The notes under the pieces: generated by a model
Database searches by the model: none
What the model was told of the DNA's origin: nothing
Seen by the model: only the letters and a program-made list of their open reading frames with translations
Shown: piece by piece, positions 7,731 through 14,500 of the stretch
Numbering within the stretch: the first letter of the stretch is position 1
Layout of the letters: each line of letters begins with the position of its first letter
Made by a program: the position numbers and the translations under genes
Origin: a virus
DNA: 23,985 bases
Reading direction: 5' to 3' (one strand)
IMG/VR virus record: IMGVR_UViG_3300043661_000106
Location: 1 to 23,985 of that record

Positions 7731-7854
7731 GCAAAAATTCCAGAAGTTCCAGACTGTCGAGACCCAGGGTTTCGAGACGCGTGGTGCGCGTGGCGCGCAC
7801 GCCGAGGTCGTTCCACAGCTTTTCGAGAACGGTGTCTACAGTCAGCTGCTCCAT
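7642..7854 (-). CDS. Acyl carrier protein (phosphopantetheine-binding)
   Basis: A 70-residue protein with acyl carrier architecture: helix I at about 2-17 (EQLTVDTVLEKLWNDLG), a loop, then the attachment motif LETLGLDSLELLEFLHELD with Ser34 in the D-S-L triad that receives 4'-phosphopantetheine, and a third helix near the end (TIGDCADYLTAR). Length is slightly below the usual 75-80 residues because the acidic loop after helix II is short. The ATG overlaps the stop of the tail-region gene upstream (TGATG), and the 3' part overlaps the GNAT frame. No ketosynthase or phosphopantetheinyl transferase is in the window, so host enzymes would have to charge it. Its partner is not known; the adjacent GNAT is the obvious candidate. 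Confidence 0.85.
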   Translation of the reverse strand: MEQLTVDTVLEKLWNDLGVRATRTTRLETLGLDSLELLEFLHELDIPNIAIDDLETIGDCADYLTARSAR

Positions 7855-8390
7855 CAGAATTCCGACACCATCAGCTGCGACCCGTTGATCAAGTTCAGCG
7901 TGTCGCCGTTCGGACCGTTGACAACGAAATAATAAATATAGGGCGTGGTCGAGCTCAGGCCTGAGTCAATCACCGACATCGTGGCGGGCGTGACCACGCC
8001 GGCAGCGATCGTCCCGCCACCAAAAGCATCGCTGCCCACGATGACGTCGCCGGCGTTCGGCGCCGCGCCTTTGGCCGGAATAGCGCCCGTCGTGCGATAC
8101 ACGAACACGTAGTAAATGCCCGCCGTGTTCGGCTTGAGCGAAACGCGCGCTTGCACCTGATGCTCGCCGTAGACTGACGGCGTGATCGGTCCGGTGCCAA
8201 CTCCGGTGGATTGCTGGCCGCCATTGCAAACCACCGCCGTGGCGTTGGTGGAAATAGTGACGCGGTTGTTCACCGGCCTCGCGATGACGTCGGAAAGAGT
8301 CTGCAGGAAGCGCTTCCGCGTGAAGCCTGCGCCGGCTGGGTCCTTCAGGTCCCATTCCGTTCCGATGGTTGGAAGCAGCTGCTGCGGCAT
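7854..8390 (-). CDS. Beta-rich tail/virion protein, unknown family
   Basis: A 178-residue protein. A helical start (residues 20-40, TRKRFLQTLSDVIARPVNNR) is followed by beta-rich sequence with many Thr, Val and Gly residues (QVQARVSLKPNTAGIYYVFV, TTPYIYYFVVNG, LINGSQLMVSEF). It lies immediately after the gp10-like gene (TGATG overlap), where P22 encodes the tail needle gp26. It lacks the long heptad-repeat coiled coil expected of gp26, so it is not an obvious needle. A tail plug, adaptor or small fibre subunit is possible. It is also translationally linked to the acyl carrier protein downstream. Confidence 0.6.
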   Translation of the reverse strand: MPQQLLPTIGTEWDLKDPAGAGFTRKRFLQTLSDVIARPVNNRVTISTNATAVVCNGGQQSTGVGTGPITPSVYGEHQVQARVSLKPNTAGIYYVFVYRTTGAIPAKGAAPNAGDVIVGSDAFGGGTIAAGVVTPATMSVIDSGLSSTTPYIYYFVVNGPNGDTLNLINGSQLMVSEF

Positions 8391-9940
8391 CAGCTGACCG
8401 CCAGGTATTTACGCGCCAAGCGGTCTTGGCCGCTCTCCGTGGGATTGATGTAAGCATCCGCGATGCGCCAGGGAATCGGGTCGGACACCACAACCTTGGG
8501 CGTGAAGCTTGCCCAGCTGCCCAACCGCCGATCGATCGCAGCGACCTTAGAGTTTCCCGCCTTGCCGCACGCGATCATGCGGTCCGGCGTCCAAGTCTTC
8601 CCGAAGTCCTCGGAATAGGAGAACACCGCGTAAGGGTCGCGCGGGTTTCCGAAGCCGTCGGTCAGCGGCGGCTGCGGTCCCAAACCGGTTTCGAAATCGA
8701 CCTGAAATTCGTTAATCGGCATGGGATTCTGGCTGCTTTCCGCCGAAACCGTCGGACCGATACGCGTGCGCACAATGGGCGTCGAGATGCCGATGCCGGT
8801 CATTTCGCTCAAGTACTGCGTGGACATCGAATACACGTTTCCAGAGTTGCGGTCGCCAACCAAGTGGAGTCCAAAGTTGTAGGTGTGGCAGCGCGCGAGA
8901 TGCGCGCCTTGGCCCTGCACGCCTTTGATGATCGAACTCATGCGGTGCCACATGTTGAGATCGACGTCCAACCGCCAGGTCGCGTTCGCGGTCGGAAACC
9001 ACAGCCAATAAAAATTATGGCCGTTTTCCTGCGTGGCGAAGCCCACCGCGTCGGTGATGTTGACCTTCTGCGACTGCATCCAGTATTCGAATCCGTGATC
9101 GGAAACGCGCGTCGCGGTTTGTCCAGCGGCGGCGAAGACCATGCCCGCGCCGCGTTCATCGCCACCCAGCCAACAGATGGTGGTGCCGTTGGCGGTCGCC
9201 ACACGCGCGACGGAGTACTGCGCGAGGATGCCCACTTCCATGAAGCCGCCGTTCAGCACCGCGAACGGAAAGATCGGAAGCCCGGCGTTGTAGTAAGCCA
9301 CCGCGCGCTTGGCGCCGAAGACCCATAGCAGCCGGTTGGTCGCGATAATCGCAAGCAGCTGGTCGGAGAACACCGACACCTGCGAAACGGAAAGTCCGGT
9401 CCAGGTCGTCGCGTCTTCGGGATTCGAGATCTGGAAAATATTGTTTGATTGCAGCGCGACGAAGAAGCCGTCCAGGTAGTCGATCATCAGAATGTTTGCT
9501 GGCGCTGCGGTGATGGCGGCGAAAGCGTTGGTGGCCAGCAGGAACACCGTCAGCGTTCCGCCCGAAGCGATCGCGAGCTGGCCGGGATAGATGCCGCCGG
9601 CGGTTCCGCCGCCGATCATGGTCACCGGCAAGCCGTCGTTCAGGATGTTGTTATTCGCCGTCGCGGGATTTCCGCCGTAGTCGGTCAGCACGCCGTTGGC
9701 GGTGAGTTCGTACAGGTGCGTGCCGCCGACCACGAAGGTGCGGCCGCTAACGGTGCAGAAGCCGCGTGGAATGCCGCCGGCCAGCGTGGCAAAGAGCGAC
9801 AGTCCAGGCGTCGGCAGCAGAGCCCAGGCGGTGCGCGCGCTGGACGATTCCATCTGCTCGGGATACCAGTTAATGCTAAGTTCAGCATCCGCGAGCGGGG
9901 TCTGCGGCTGGTAAGTTCTGCCACAAAATCCGAATCTCAT
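8390..9940 (-). CDS. P22 gp10-like packaged DNA stabilisation protein (tail hub)
   Basis: A 516-residue protein (P22 gp10 is 472). The N-terminus shows the family pattern: NWYPEQMESSSARTAWALLP, then TPGLSLFATLAGGIPRGFCT, and GRTFVVGGTHLYEL. Repeated beta-blade-like segments follow (ILMIDYLDGFFVALQSNNIF, NRLLWVFGAKRAVAYYNAG). The later CWLGGDERGAGMVFAAAG and FYWLWFPTANATW segments also fit the Phage_stabilise family. In P22, gp10 binds the gp4 ring, closes the portal channel and carries the tail needle and spikes. It follows the gp4-like gene by 1 nt and overlaps the next gene by 1 nt. Confidence 0.85.
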   Translation of the reverse strand: MRFGFCGRTYQPQTPLADAELSINWYPEQMESSSARTAWALLPTPGLSLFATLAGGIPRGFCTVSGRTFVVGGTHLYELTANGVLTDYGGNPATANNNILNDGLPVTMIGGGTAGGIYPGQLAIASGGTLTVFLLATNAFAAITAAPANILMIDYLDGFFVALQSNNIFQISNPEDATTWTGLSVSQVSVFSDQLLAIIATNRLLWVFGAKRAVAYYNAGLPIFPFAVLNGGFMEVGILAQYSVARVATANGTTICWLGGDERGAGMVFAAAGQTATRVSDHGFEYWMQSQKVNITDAVGFATQENGHNFYWLWFPTANATWRLDVDLNMWHRMSSIIKGVQGQGAHLARCHTYNFGLHLVGDRNSGNVYSMSTQYLSEMTGIGISTPIVRTRIGPTVSAESSQNPMPINEFQVDFETGLGPQPPLTDGFGNPRDPYAVFSYSEDFGKTWTPDRMIACGKAGNSKVAAIDRRLGSWASFTPKVVVSDPIPWRIADAYINPTESGQDRLARKYLAVS

Positions 9941-9941
9941 T

Positions 9942-10751
9942 TTAGAAGTTGTGACTCCGTGTCGGCGTGCCGGTGTAGATGTTGCCGCGTGAACCGTGCG
10001 TGTTCACGATGGCTTCGTCGCACCAGGCTTCCTTGATCGGCGAATTGATCGAGGCCACGTCGTCCAGCGCGTTCTTCGCTATTTTCATCACCAGCTGCAG
10101 CTTCTGCGGGTCGCCGGGAAACTCGGCAGCCAGGTCCACGGCCAGGTTGTAGCGAATCGCTCGAGCGTAAGCCGGCGGAAAAGAGAACTGCGTCTGCAGG
10201 TTCGGAAATTGCGACAGCAGCGCCCAGGGATAGAGCACCACGGGATTCGCCTGTGTCGGCACCGGCCAGAAGTAGAGGTCGAAGTCCACCGCGTTGGCGT
10301 TCGCTTCGATGTAAACACCGCGTGGAATCAGCGAAGGCGTGGTCTTGTTCGCGACGCCCTGCCAGGCAACCGAGTCGTACATTTCCATGGGCACTTCAAC
10401 CGGTGTCTGCTGACTTGCGGAATACATAACCGATACGCGTTCGATGCGCGCCGGCCGATTCATCAGGAAATTCTCGGTCCCGAGCACATTTCCCAGCGTG
10501 TAGTGGCCTAGTCCGGCCACCAGTGTGAGCGTGTTTCCGTTCTGGTCCTGCGTGGTGTAGGGAATTGCGAAGACCATCAGGCGCTTGGCCGACCAGGCGT
10601 CCAGTAAATCGTTGGCCACCTGTAGCGCGTCATTCTGTTCGTCCGCGGTAAGGTTTTGTCCGGCACGCAGGGAACCGACCAGACGCAGCGCGCTCTTGAT
10701 GAAGGAAAGCGCGCTGCGCTGGACGCCTGGTGCGGGTGCTAGGTTCGGCAT
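9942..10751 (-). CDS. P22 gp4-like head completion / tail accessory protein
   Basis: A 269-residue protein. The first 60 residues carry the gp4 pattern of helices (SFIKSALRLVGSL, LTADEQNDALQVANDLLDAW, SAKRLMVFAI). A beta-rich insertion follows (YTLG, RIERVSVMY, FDLYFWPVPT), and then the C-terminal helices FPPAYARAIRYNLAVDLAAE and KLQLVMKIAKNALDDV. P22 gp4 (166 residues) forms a ring under the portal after packaging. This longer form, with a large middle domain, is common outside the enterobacterial group. It is followed by the gp10-like gene, the same order as in P22, and starts directly after the previous stop (TAAATG). Confidence 0.8.
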   Translation of the reverse strand: MPNLAPAPGVQRSALSFIKSALRLVGSLRAGQNLTADEQNDALQVANDLLDAWSAKRLMVFAIPYTTQDQNGNTLTLVAGLGHYTLGNVLGTENFLMNRPARIERVSVMYSASQQTPVEVPMEMYDSVAWQGVANKTTPSLIPRGVYIEANANAVDFDLYFWPVPTQANPVVLYPWALLSQFPNLQTQFSFPPAYARAIRYNLAVDLAAEFPGDPQKLQLVMKIAKNALDDVASINSPIKEAWCDEAIVNTHGSRGNIYTGTPTRSHNF

Positions 10752-11270
10752 TTAAGACGCCTTCTTCGACTTCCTCTTTGCCGTTTGCGGCTGGTTCTCG
10801 CGCAGCCAGAGTTCTTCTTCGTCCCGGTCGTGGACGATGGAAGCCTGAATGCGCTTTTTGTGCTCTTCCCGTGCGGCGCGGAAGTCATCGAGCGAATCGA
10901 AGGCGGCCGGTAGCGGTGCGGGCGTTTTGTCCATCGTCTTCGGATACATCCGATCGGTGATGGACACTACGCGATCGTTGGCGTGCTCTTCCAGCCAGCG
11001 TTCCTCTTCTGCCGCGTTGTTCACGATGCTGGCTTTTTGGAGCTCGTCCCATTCGCGGGTAGCGTTCTCCAAAAGCAAGTCGATTTGTTCCTTGCCTTTG
11101 AAGTCCACCCGCTTCGGCGCTGGCGTCTTGTCCATCACCTTCGGATATTCCTGATGGATGTAGGGTTTTTCTTTGTACACGCCGTGCCGGCCGCCGCCTT
11201 CCACGTACTCATGCGATTTGCGGCGAATCGCTTCCTGCTTCGCGGGGTCTTCTTGGTTGAAGTTCGCCAA
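10752..11270 (-). CDS. Duplicated YPK-motif protein, unknown function
   Basis: A 172-residue, highly charged protein. It is an internal tandem duplication. Residues 41-99 start EYPKVMDKTPAP and end ASIV-x4-EEERWLEE. Residues 108-160 start MYPKTMDKTPAP and end ASIV-x4-EEELWLRE, with a helical, Glu/Lys/Arg-rich linker in each copy. A Lys/Arg-rich tail (AKRKSKKAS) follows. No ATG exists before the first repeat. A TTG at 11270, just after the upstream stop and preceded by GGAAGG, is the best start. The YPK module recurs in the neighbouring protein at 11272-12255. Its place between coat/decoration genes and gp4 suggests a capsid-associated or assembly role (inference). Confidence 0.7.
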   Translation of the reverse strand: MANFNQEDPAKQEAIRRKSHEYVEGGGRHGVYKEKPYIHQEYPKVMDKTPAPKRVDFKGKEQIDLLLENATREWDELQKASIVNNAAEEERWLEEHANDRVVSITDRMYPKTMDKTPAPLPAAFDSLDDFRAAREEHKKRIQASIVHDRDEEELWLRENQPQTAKRKSKKAS

Positions 11271-11271
11271 G

Positions 11272-12255
11272 TTACACCGCCTTCCCGGTTTGATCGATCC
11301 GGAATGGCGCATCGGCCGGCCGTGCGGTTGACCGCGGCCGTGCAGATTCGCGGCTGGACGCGAGAACGCGCCTATCCGCTACGCCTTTGCGCTTGTCGTT
11401 CTTCACGGCCACAACCTTCGCGCGACGCGAACCGACGAAGACCCGCCTTTCCTTGCCGTCGCCCGCCTTACGGTCAGCAACACGCGATGGATTGCGGTCC
11501 GCTGGCCGTCCCGCTTGCCCCGCTCCCTTGCTGCTGGTGAGCTGGGCTTCGTGGTCTGCGTCGTTGGCGATGGCCGTCACGTCGTTGCCGTCGTCATCCT
11601 GGCCCACAACCACGTGCTTGGGATATTCCTGCGGCACGTAGTCTTCTGAACCAGCGCCCGGCACGTCGAGCGGACGATAACCTTCGGCCAGCGAATGCGA
11701 GTGCGACCGGCGGACGATTTGCTCGTGCGCGTCGAAAGGCACGGGCCTGAGCGTGTGTTTTCCGTCGAGCGGGACGGCTGGACTCATGCCGCTGTCCTTC
11801 CTTCCCAGCTTGACTTCGAACATCGCGTCGCTGAGGTCCGCATCGTCGAGCTGCTGAATCTGGTCCTTGACGGAGATGACGGATTCGAAAGCATCCACCG
11901 CATCGTTTCCCTTTTCTCCGGTCCTTCGCGACCATGCAATGCTCAGCACGCTATCGCCGACCATGACGCCTGAAAGCGGCACTGGTCCTCGTCCCGCACG
12001 CCCACGAACGGAACCGCTGTGGACGTGGTAGTTCGCGAGCGCAGCCACCGGCCGCTGCACAGGCTGAACGAAGTCCCTGTCATCGTCGAAGTTATCGGCG
12101 TCAACGAAATTGCCATAACCATCGACGCGGCGGTTGTCTACTGCGGTCGAAACCGGGTAGCCGTCCCGCTGGCTGTCGAAGTCGTCGGGATTCTGCGCTT
12201 CCGGCCGCGCCATCGGCTGCGCGGGTTTCACGTACGGTTTGTCTTGTGTCTTCAT
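11272..12255 (-). CDS. Charged YPK-motif protein in head region, unknown function
   Basis: A 327-residue protein, Asp/Arg/Pro-rich and probably poorly ordered outside a central segment at about 95-150 (PLSGVMVGDSVLSIAWSRRT, then an acidic helix). Residues 208-213 read PQEYPK, followed by a GQDDDGND turn and a short helix with DADHEAQL. This is the YPK-motif layout seen twice in the next gene. The C-terminal 90 residues are strongly basic (KAGDGKERRVF, GSRRAKVV, NDKRKGVADRR), suggesting nucleic-acid or capsid-lumen contact. An AAAAGGAG site lies 8 nt before the ATG. The largest gap of the operon, containing a hairpin, is directly upstream. No family was recognised. Confidence 0.75.
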   Translation of the reverse strand: MKTQDKPYVKPAQPMARPEAQNPDDFDSQRDGYPVSTAVDNRRVDGYGNFVDADNFDDDRDFVQPVQRPVAALANYHVHSGSVRGRAGRGPVPLSGVMVGDSVLSIAWSRRTGEKGNDAVDAFESVISVKDQIQQLDDADLSDAMFEVKLGRKDSGMSPAVPLDGKHTLRPVPFDAHEQIVRRSHSHSLAEGYRPLDVPGAGSEDYVPQEYPKHVVVGQDDDGNDVTAIANDADHEAQLTSSKGAGQAGRPADRNPSRVADRKAGDGKERRVFVGSRRAKVVAVKNDKRKGVADRRVLASSRESARPRSTARPADAPFRIDQTGKAV

Positions 12256-12290
12256 TGCTGTTTCTCCTTTTAAGGAAAACCGAAAAGTTT

Positions 12291-12328
12291 GGGACGCTGG
12301 TTACGCCCAGTGCCCCGCGAAGCGTCCC
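12291..12328 (-). terminator. Intergenic hairpin (possible terminator or attenuator)
   Basis: In the 98-base gap between the decoration-position gene and the YPK gene, 12291-12298 (GGGACGCT) is perfectly complementary to 12321-12328 (AGCGTCCC), giving an 8-bp stem with a 22-nt loop. On the transcribed strand the stem is followed by AAACTTTTCGG, a short T-run. It could end or attenuate the coat transcript so that the following genes are made at a lower level. The loop is long and the T-run short, so an RNA-stability or processing hairpin is equally possible. Confidence 0.4.
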
Positions 12329-12353
12329 CCCAGCCGAAGCAGGGAAGGAGTCG

Positions 12354-13205
12354 TTACGACACCGACGACGGTACGAACTTCTGAAGGCTCGCTGACCAAA
12401 TGAACGTAAACGATTTGAGCGGCGTGCCCGTACCAATCACTGAGATATTCCCCGTAGCGGTCCACGTCCAGGTCGAACCAGCTGCAGCAATGATTGTGAA
12501 CGAGCACGCACCCACTGCCGTGGCGTTACAGCCCACCGGAATGGTGAATCCGGTAATGGCTCCTGCACCGCTCACGATAAAGAGCGGTCCGCTGGGAAGA
12601 ATTACTCCAGCCGCCGCGGCTACCGTTGCGGTTTGACCACTCCAATCGCTTGCGTATGGGTTATTAAATCCGGCAACCCATCCGCCGGTGACCGAAGAAC
12701 AGAGCCACTGCGCGCCGGTCAGTACGTTGACCCATGGAGAAGTCGTGGTGTTGGCGGCCGTGCAGGTGGAGCCCATCGGCGGGTCTTGCGAAAACAGACC
12801 GTTCGGAACGGGGTTTCCGCCCTGCGCGATGGTCACGTTGTAATTCGGAGCCACCAGCACCATCGCACCGGAAAGATGCGGTGCCGCCTGCGTTCCGAGA
12901 TACCCGCGGTTGACCGAGATCAGTCCGGTGGTGGCGTTGACGTTGAAGACGCCCATCGCTTCGCGGTCGATGTAGATGATCGTCGAAGGCGTACCCGGGA
13001 GAATCGGCGCGACGATACCCGTGCTGGAAGCCAGCGTGATTTGGGTTTGAAGCGTCGGCGTGGTTCCCGAATAAAACGATGGCCCGGTGACCGCCGCCGT
13101 GAGCGTGGTTTGGGTCATCGTCTGCTGTTGCGCCGAAACGCCGAAGGCGCAGCTCAGCACGAGCGCGGAAAGCAAAAGCAGTTTGGTAAATCGGTTGGTT
13201 TTCAT
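12354..13205 (-). CDS. Signal-peptide-bearing protein in capsid decoration position
   Basis: A 283-residue protein. The first 25 residues are a Sec signal peptide (MKTNRFTK, hydrophobic LLLLSALVLSCAF, then VSA|Q). The mature part is Thr/Ala/Gly-rich and beta-like. About residues 77-113 follow a pattern often seen in phage head-fibre or decoration domains: YIDREAMGV, then ISVNRGYLGTQAAPHLSGA. A later segment holds WVNVLTGAQWLC and a C-terminal beta domain. It comes directly after the coat gene, where decoration proteins usually lie. TAAAGGA lies about 10 nt before the ATG, so the signal-peptide start is supported. A stand-alone exported protein is the alternative. The LSC in the hydrophobic core is not a good lipobox. 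Confidence 0.75.
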   Translation of the reverse strand: MKTNRFTKLLLLSALVLSCAFGVSAQQQTMTQTTLTAAVTGPSFYSGTTPTLQTQITLASSTGIVAPILPGTPSTIIYIDREAMGVFNVNATTGLISVNRGYLGTQAAPHLSGAMVLVAPNYNVTIAQGGNPVPNGLFSQDPPMGSTCTAANTTTSPWVNVLTGAQWLCSSVTGGWVAGFNNPYASDWSGQTATVAAAAGVILPSGPLFIVSGAGAITGFTIPVGCNATAVGACSFTIIAAAGSTWTWTATGNISVIGTGTPLKSFTFIWSASLQKFVPSSVS

Positions 13206-13219
13206 GTTCGTTTTTTCCT

Positions 13220-14488
13220 TTAGGCCGTAATCCGGCAAGCGCCCTGCGGATACATCGTCAGCCATCCGCCGAGAACGTCCAGCCGCATCAGCAAGCGGTC
13301 GGTGTTGATGTCGGGCTGCGCCCACATACGAATCGCGAGACCCAGTTCCTTGTCGGCGGCCATTTCCATGATGTGCTGGTTCTCGTACATCTCGAGATCA
13401 GCGCATCCGAAAGTGAACGCTTCGGGATGGAAGGCCAAGCCGCGCGTGGACTGCACGCCGGTAGCGCCCTGCACCGTGATGGCTGCGAGGTTGCCGGGCG
13501 AAGCGTCCACGGTCTGATACGGTCCGGCGAGAGTGATGCCGTCGCCGTCCACGCATCCGACGGGAATCGAGGCCAAGCCACCGCCGCCTGACACCACGTT
13601 CGCGAGTACGTTGAACGGTCGCAGATCGCCGGTTGACTGGCGAGTCAGCGGATTGATGCGGTGAACGCCGGCGAAGAAAATGATGTCGCCTTGGTTCAGC
13701 ACCTGGGTTGAAGCGGTCCAGCCGCTGGTTGCGATCAAGCTGCCGGTTTGCCCGGCGCCAGCCACGACGGGAGTGCCGCCCTGGAGTCCGACGGTAAAGA
13801 CCGGCGCGTTTTGGGTCATGAACCAATCGAAGCCCAGCCCGCGAGCTACGAGGCCCTTGAAATAATCTTCTTCGCCGCCTTCACCCTTGGCCAGATTGCG
13901 CAGGAAACCGAGTGATGCGGTGCCGCCGGCATTGGTGATCAAGCCCTGCAACGCGGGGAAGATGGCGCGCTGCATGCGCGGCGAAATGTGCACCGACAGC
14001 CCTTCTTCATCGTCGATAGGGAAGCCTTCGTCGGCGAGAATTTGAAGAGCGTTCAGATACACGTCGGCCGTGTTGGGCACCGTGCCAGGCGTTCCGACTT
14101 CGGCGGGCACGTTCAAAAACTGCTGCATGCCGGCGTAGTCGATGTCGTTCGCGAGTTGCACGATCTTGGGCTTAGTGACGCGGTTGGTGAAGTCGTCGAG
14201 TGAAAGCGCCATATCCGAAGAGGTGAACGCGCAGGCTTGTTGCCACTGCGTGTTGAGAGTCAACGGGACGGAACGCTCGATGTAGTCCTGCAGTTGGATG
14301 CCCTGCCCGACGGTGGACACGCTGCGCGCCGGCTTCCGGATGTTCAGAATGTATCCGATTTTTGCGCCCGCGCGTCCGAACTTGTCGTCGTAACGACGGA
14401 TGACTTTTTTCGTGAAGGAGATCGAATTTTCAAGGACCAGCAGGTTCTTGAAGCTGATCTCCTGGTTGGTCAGAATCATATTTGACAT
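13220..14488 (-). CDS. Major capsid (coat) protein, P22 gp5-like
   Basis: A 422-residue protein (P22 coat is 430). Features of the P22 coat family include an N-terminal helix, the early strand region IGYILNIRKPARS (44-56), and TSSDMALSLDDFTNRVTKPK, which is like the equivalent Asp-rich segment of P22. The middle has GDIIFFAGVHRINPLTRQST (267-286), matching the GDxxxFAGV stretch of gp5, and the end is LDVLGGWLTMYPQGACRITA, like the family's C-terminal strand. AGGAG lies 6 nt before the first ATG. It follows the scaffold gene by 12 nt, in P22 order. It forms the icosahedral shell. No processing site is expected in this family. Confidence 0.9.
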   Translation of the reverse strand: MSNMILTNQEISFKNLLVLENSISFTKKVIRRYDDKFGRAGAKIGYILNIRKPARSVSTVGQGIQLQDYIERSVPLTLNTQWQQACAFTSSDMALSLDDFTNRVTKPKIVQLANDIDYAGMQQFLNVPAEVGTPGTVPNTADVYLNALQILADEGFPIDDEEGLSVHISPRMQRAIFPALQGLITNAGGTASLGFLRNLAKGEGGEEDYFKGLVARGLGFDWFMTQNAPVFTVGLQGGTPVVAGAGQTGSLIATSGWTASTQVLNQGDIIFFAGVHRINPLTRQSTGDLRPFNVLANVVSGGGGLASIPVGCVDGDGITLAGPYQTVDASPGNLAAITVQGATGVQSTRGLAFHPEAFTFGCADLEMYENQHIMEMAADKELGLAIRMWAQPDINTDRLLMRLDVLGGWLTMYPQGACRITA

Positions 14489-14500
14489 CAGGAGCTCCTG

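Noticed and set aside
7854-8390. Tail needle gp26 homologue
   Set aside because: Position fits, but no long coiled coil is present.
8369-9328. Plus-strand ORF of 319 residues opposite the gp10-like gene
   Set aside because: Arg/His/Val-rich shadow composition. The minus strand holds a well-supported P22 gp10-like protein.
9449-10036. Plus-strand ORF of 195 residues
   Set aside because: It lies opposite the gp10-like and gp4-like genes and has shadow composition (Arg, Gln, Gly, Ala) with no motif.
12354-13205. Lipoprotein signal (LSC in the hydrophobic core)
   Set aside because: The residues before the Cys do not fit a good lipobox, and VSA|Q downstream is a better signal peptidase I site.
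12633-13223. Plus-strand ORF of 196 residues
   Set aside because: Antisense to the signal-peptide protein after coat; no domain and strongly Arg-rich.
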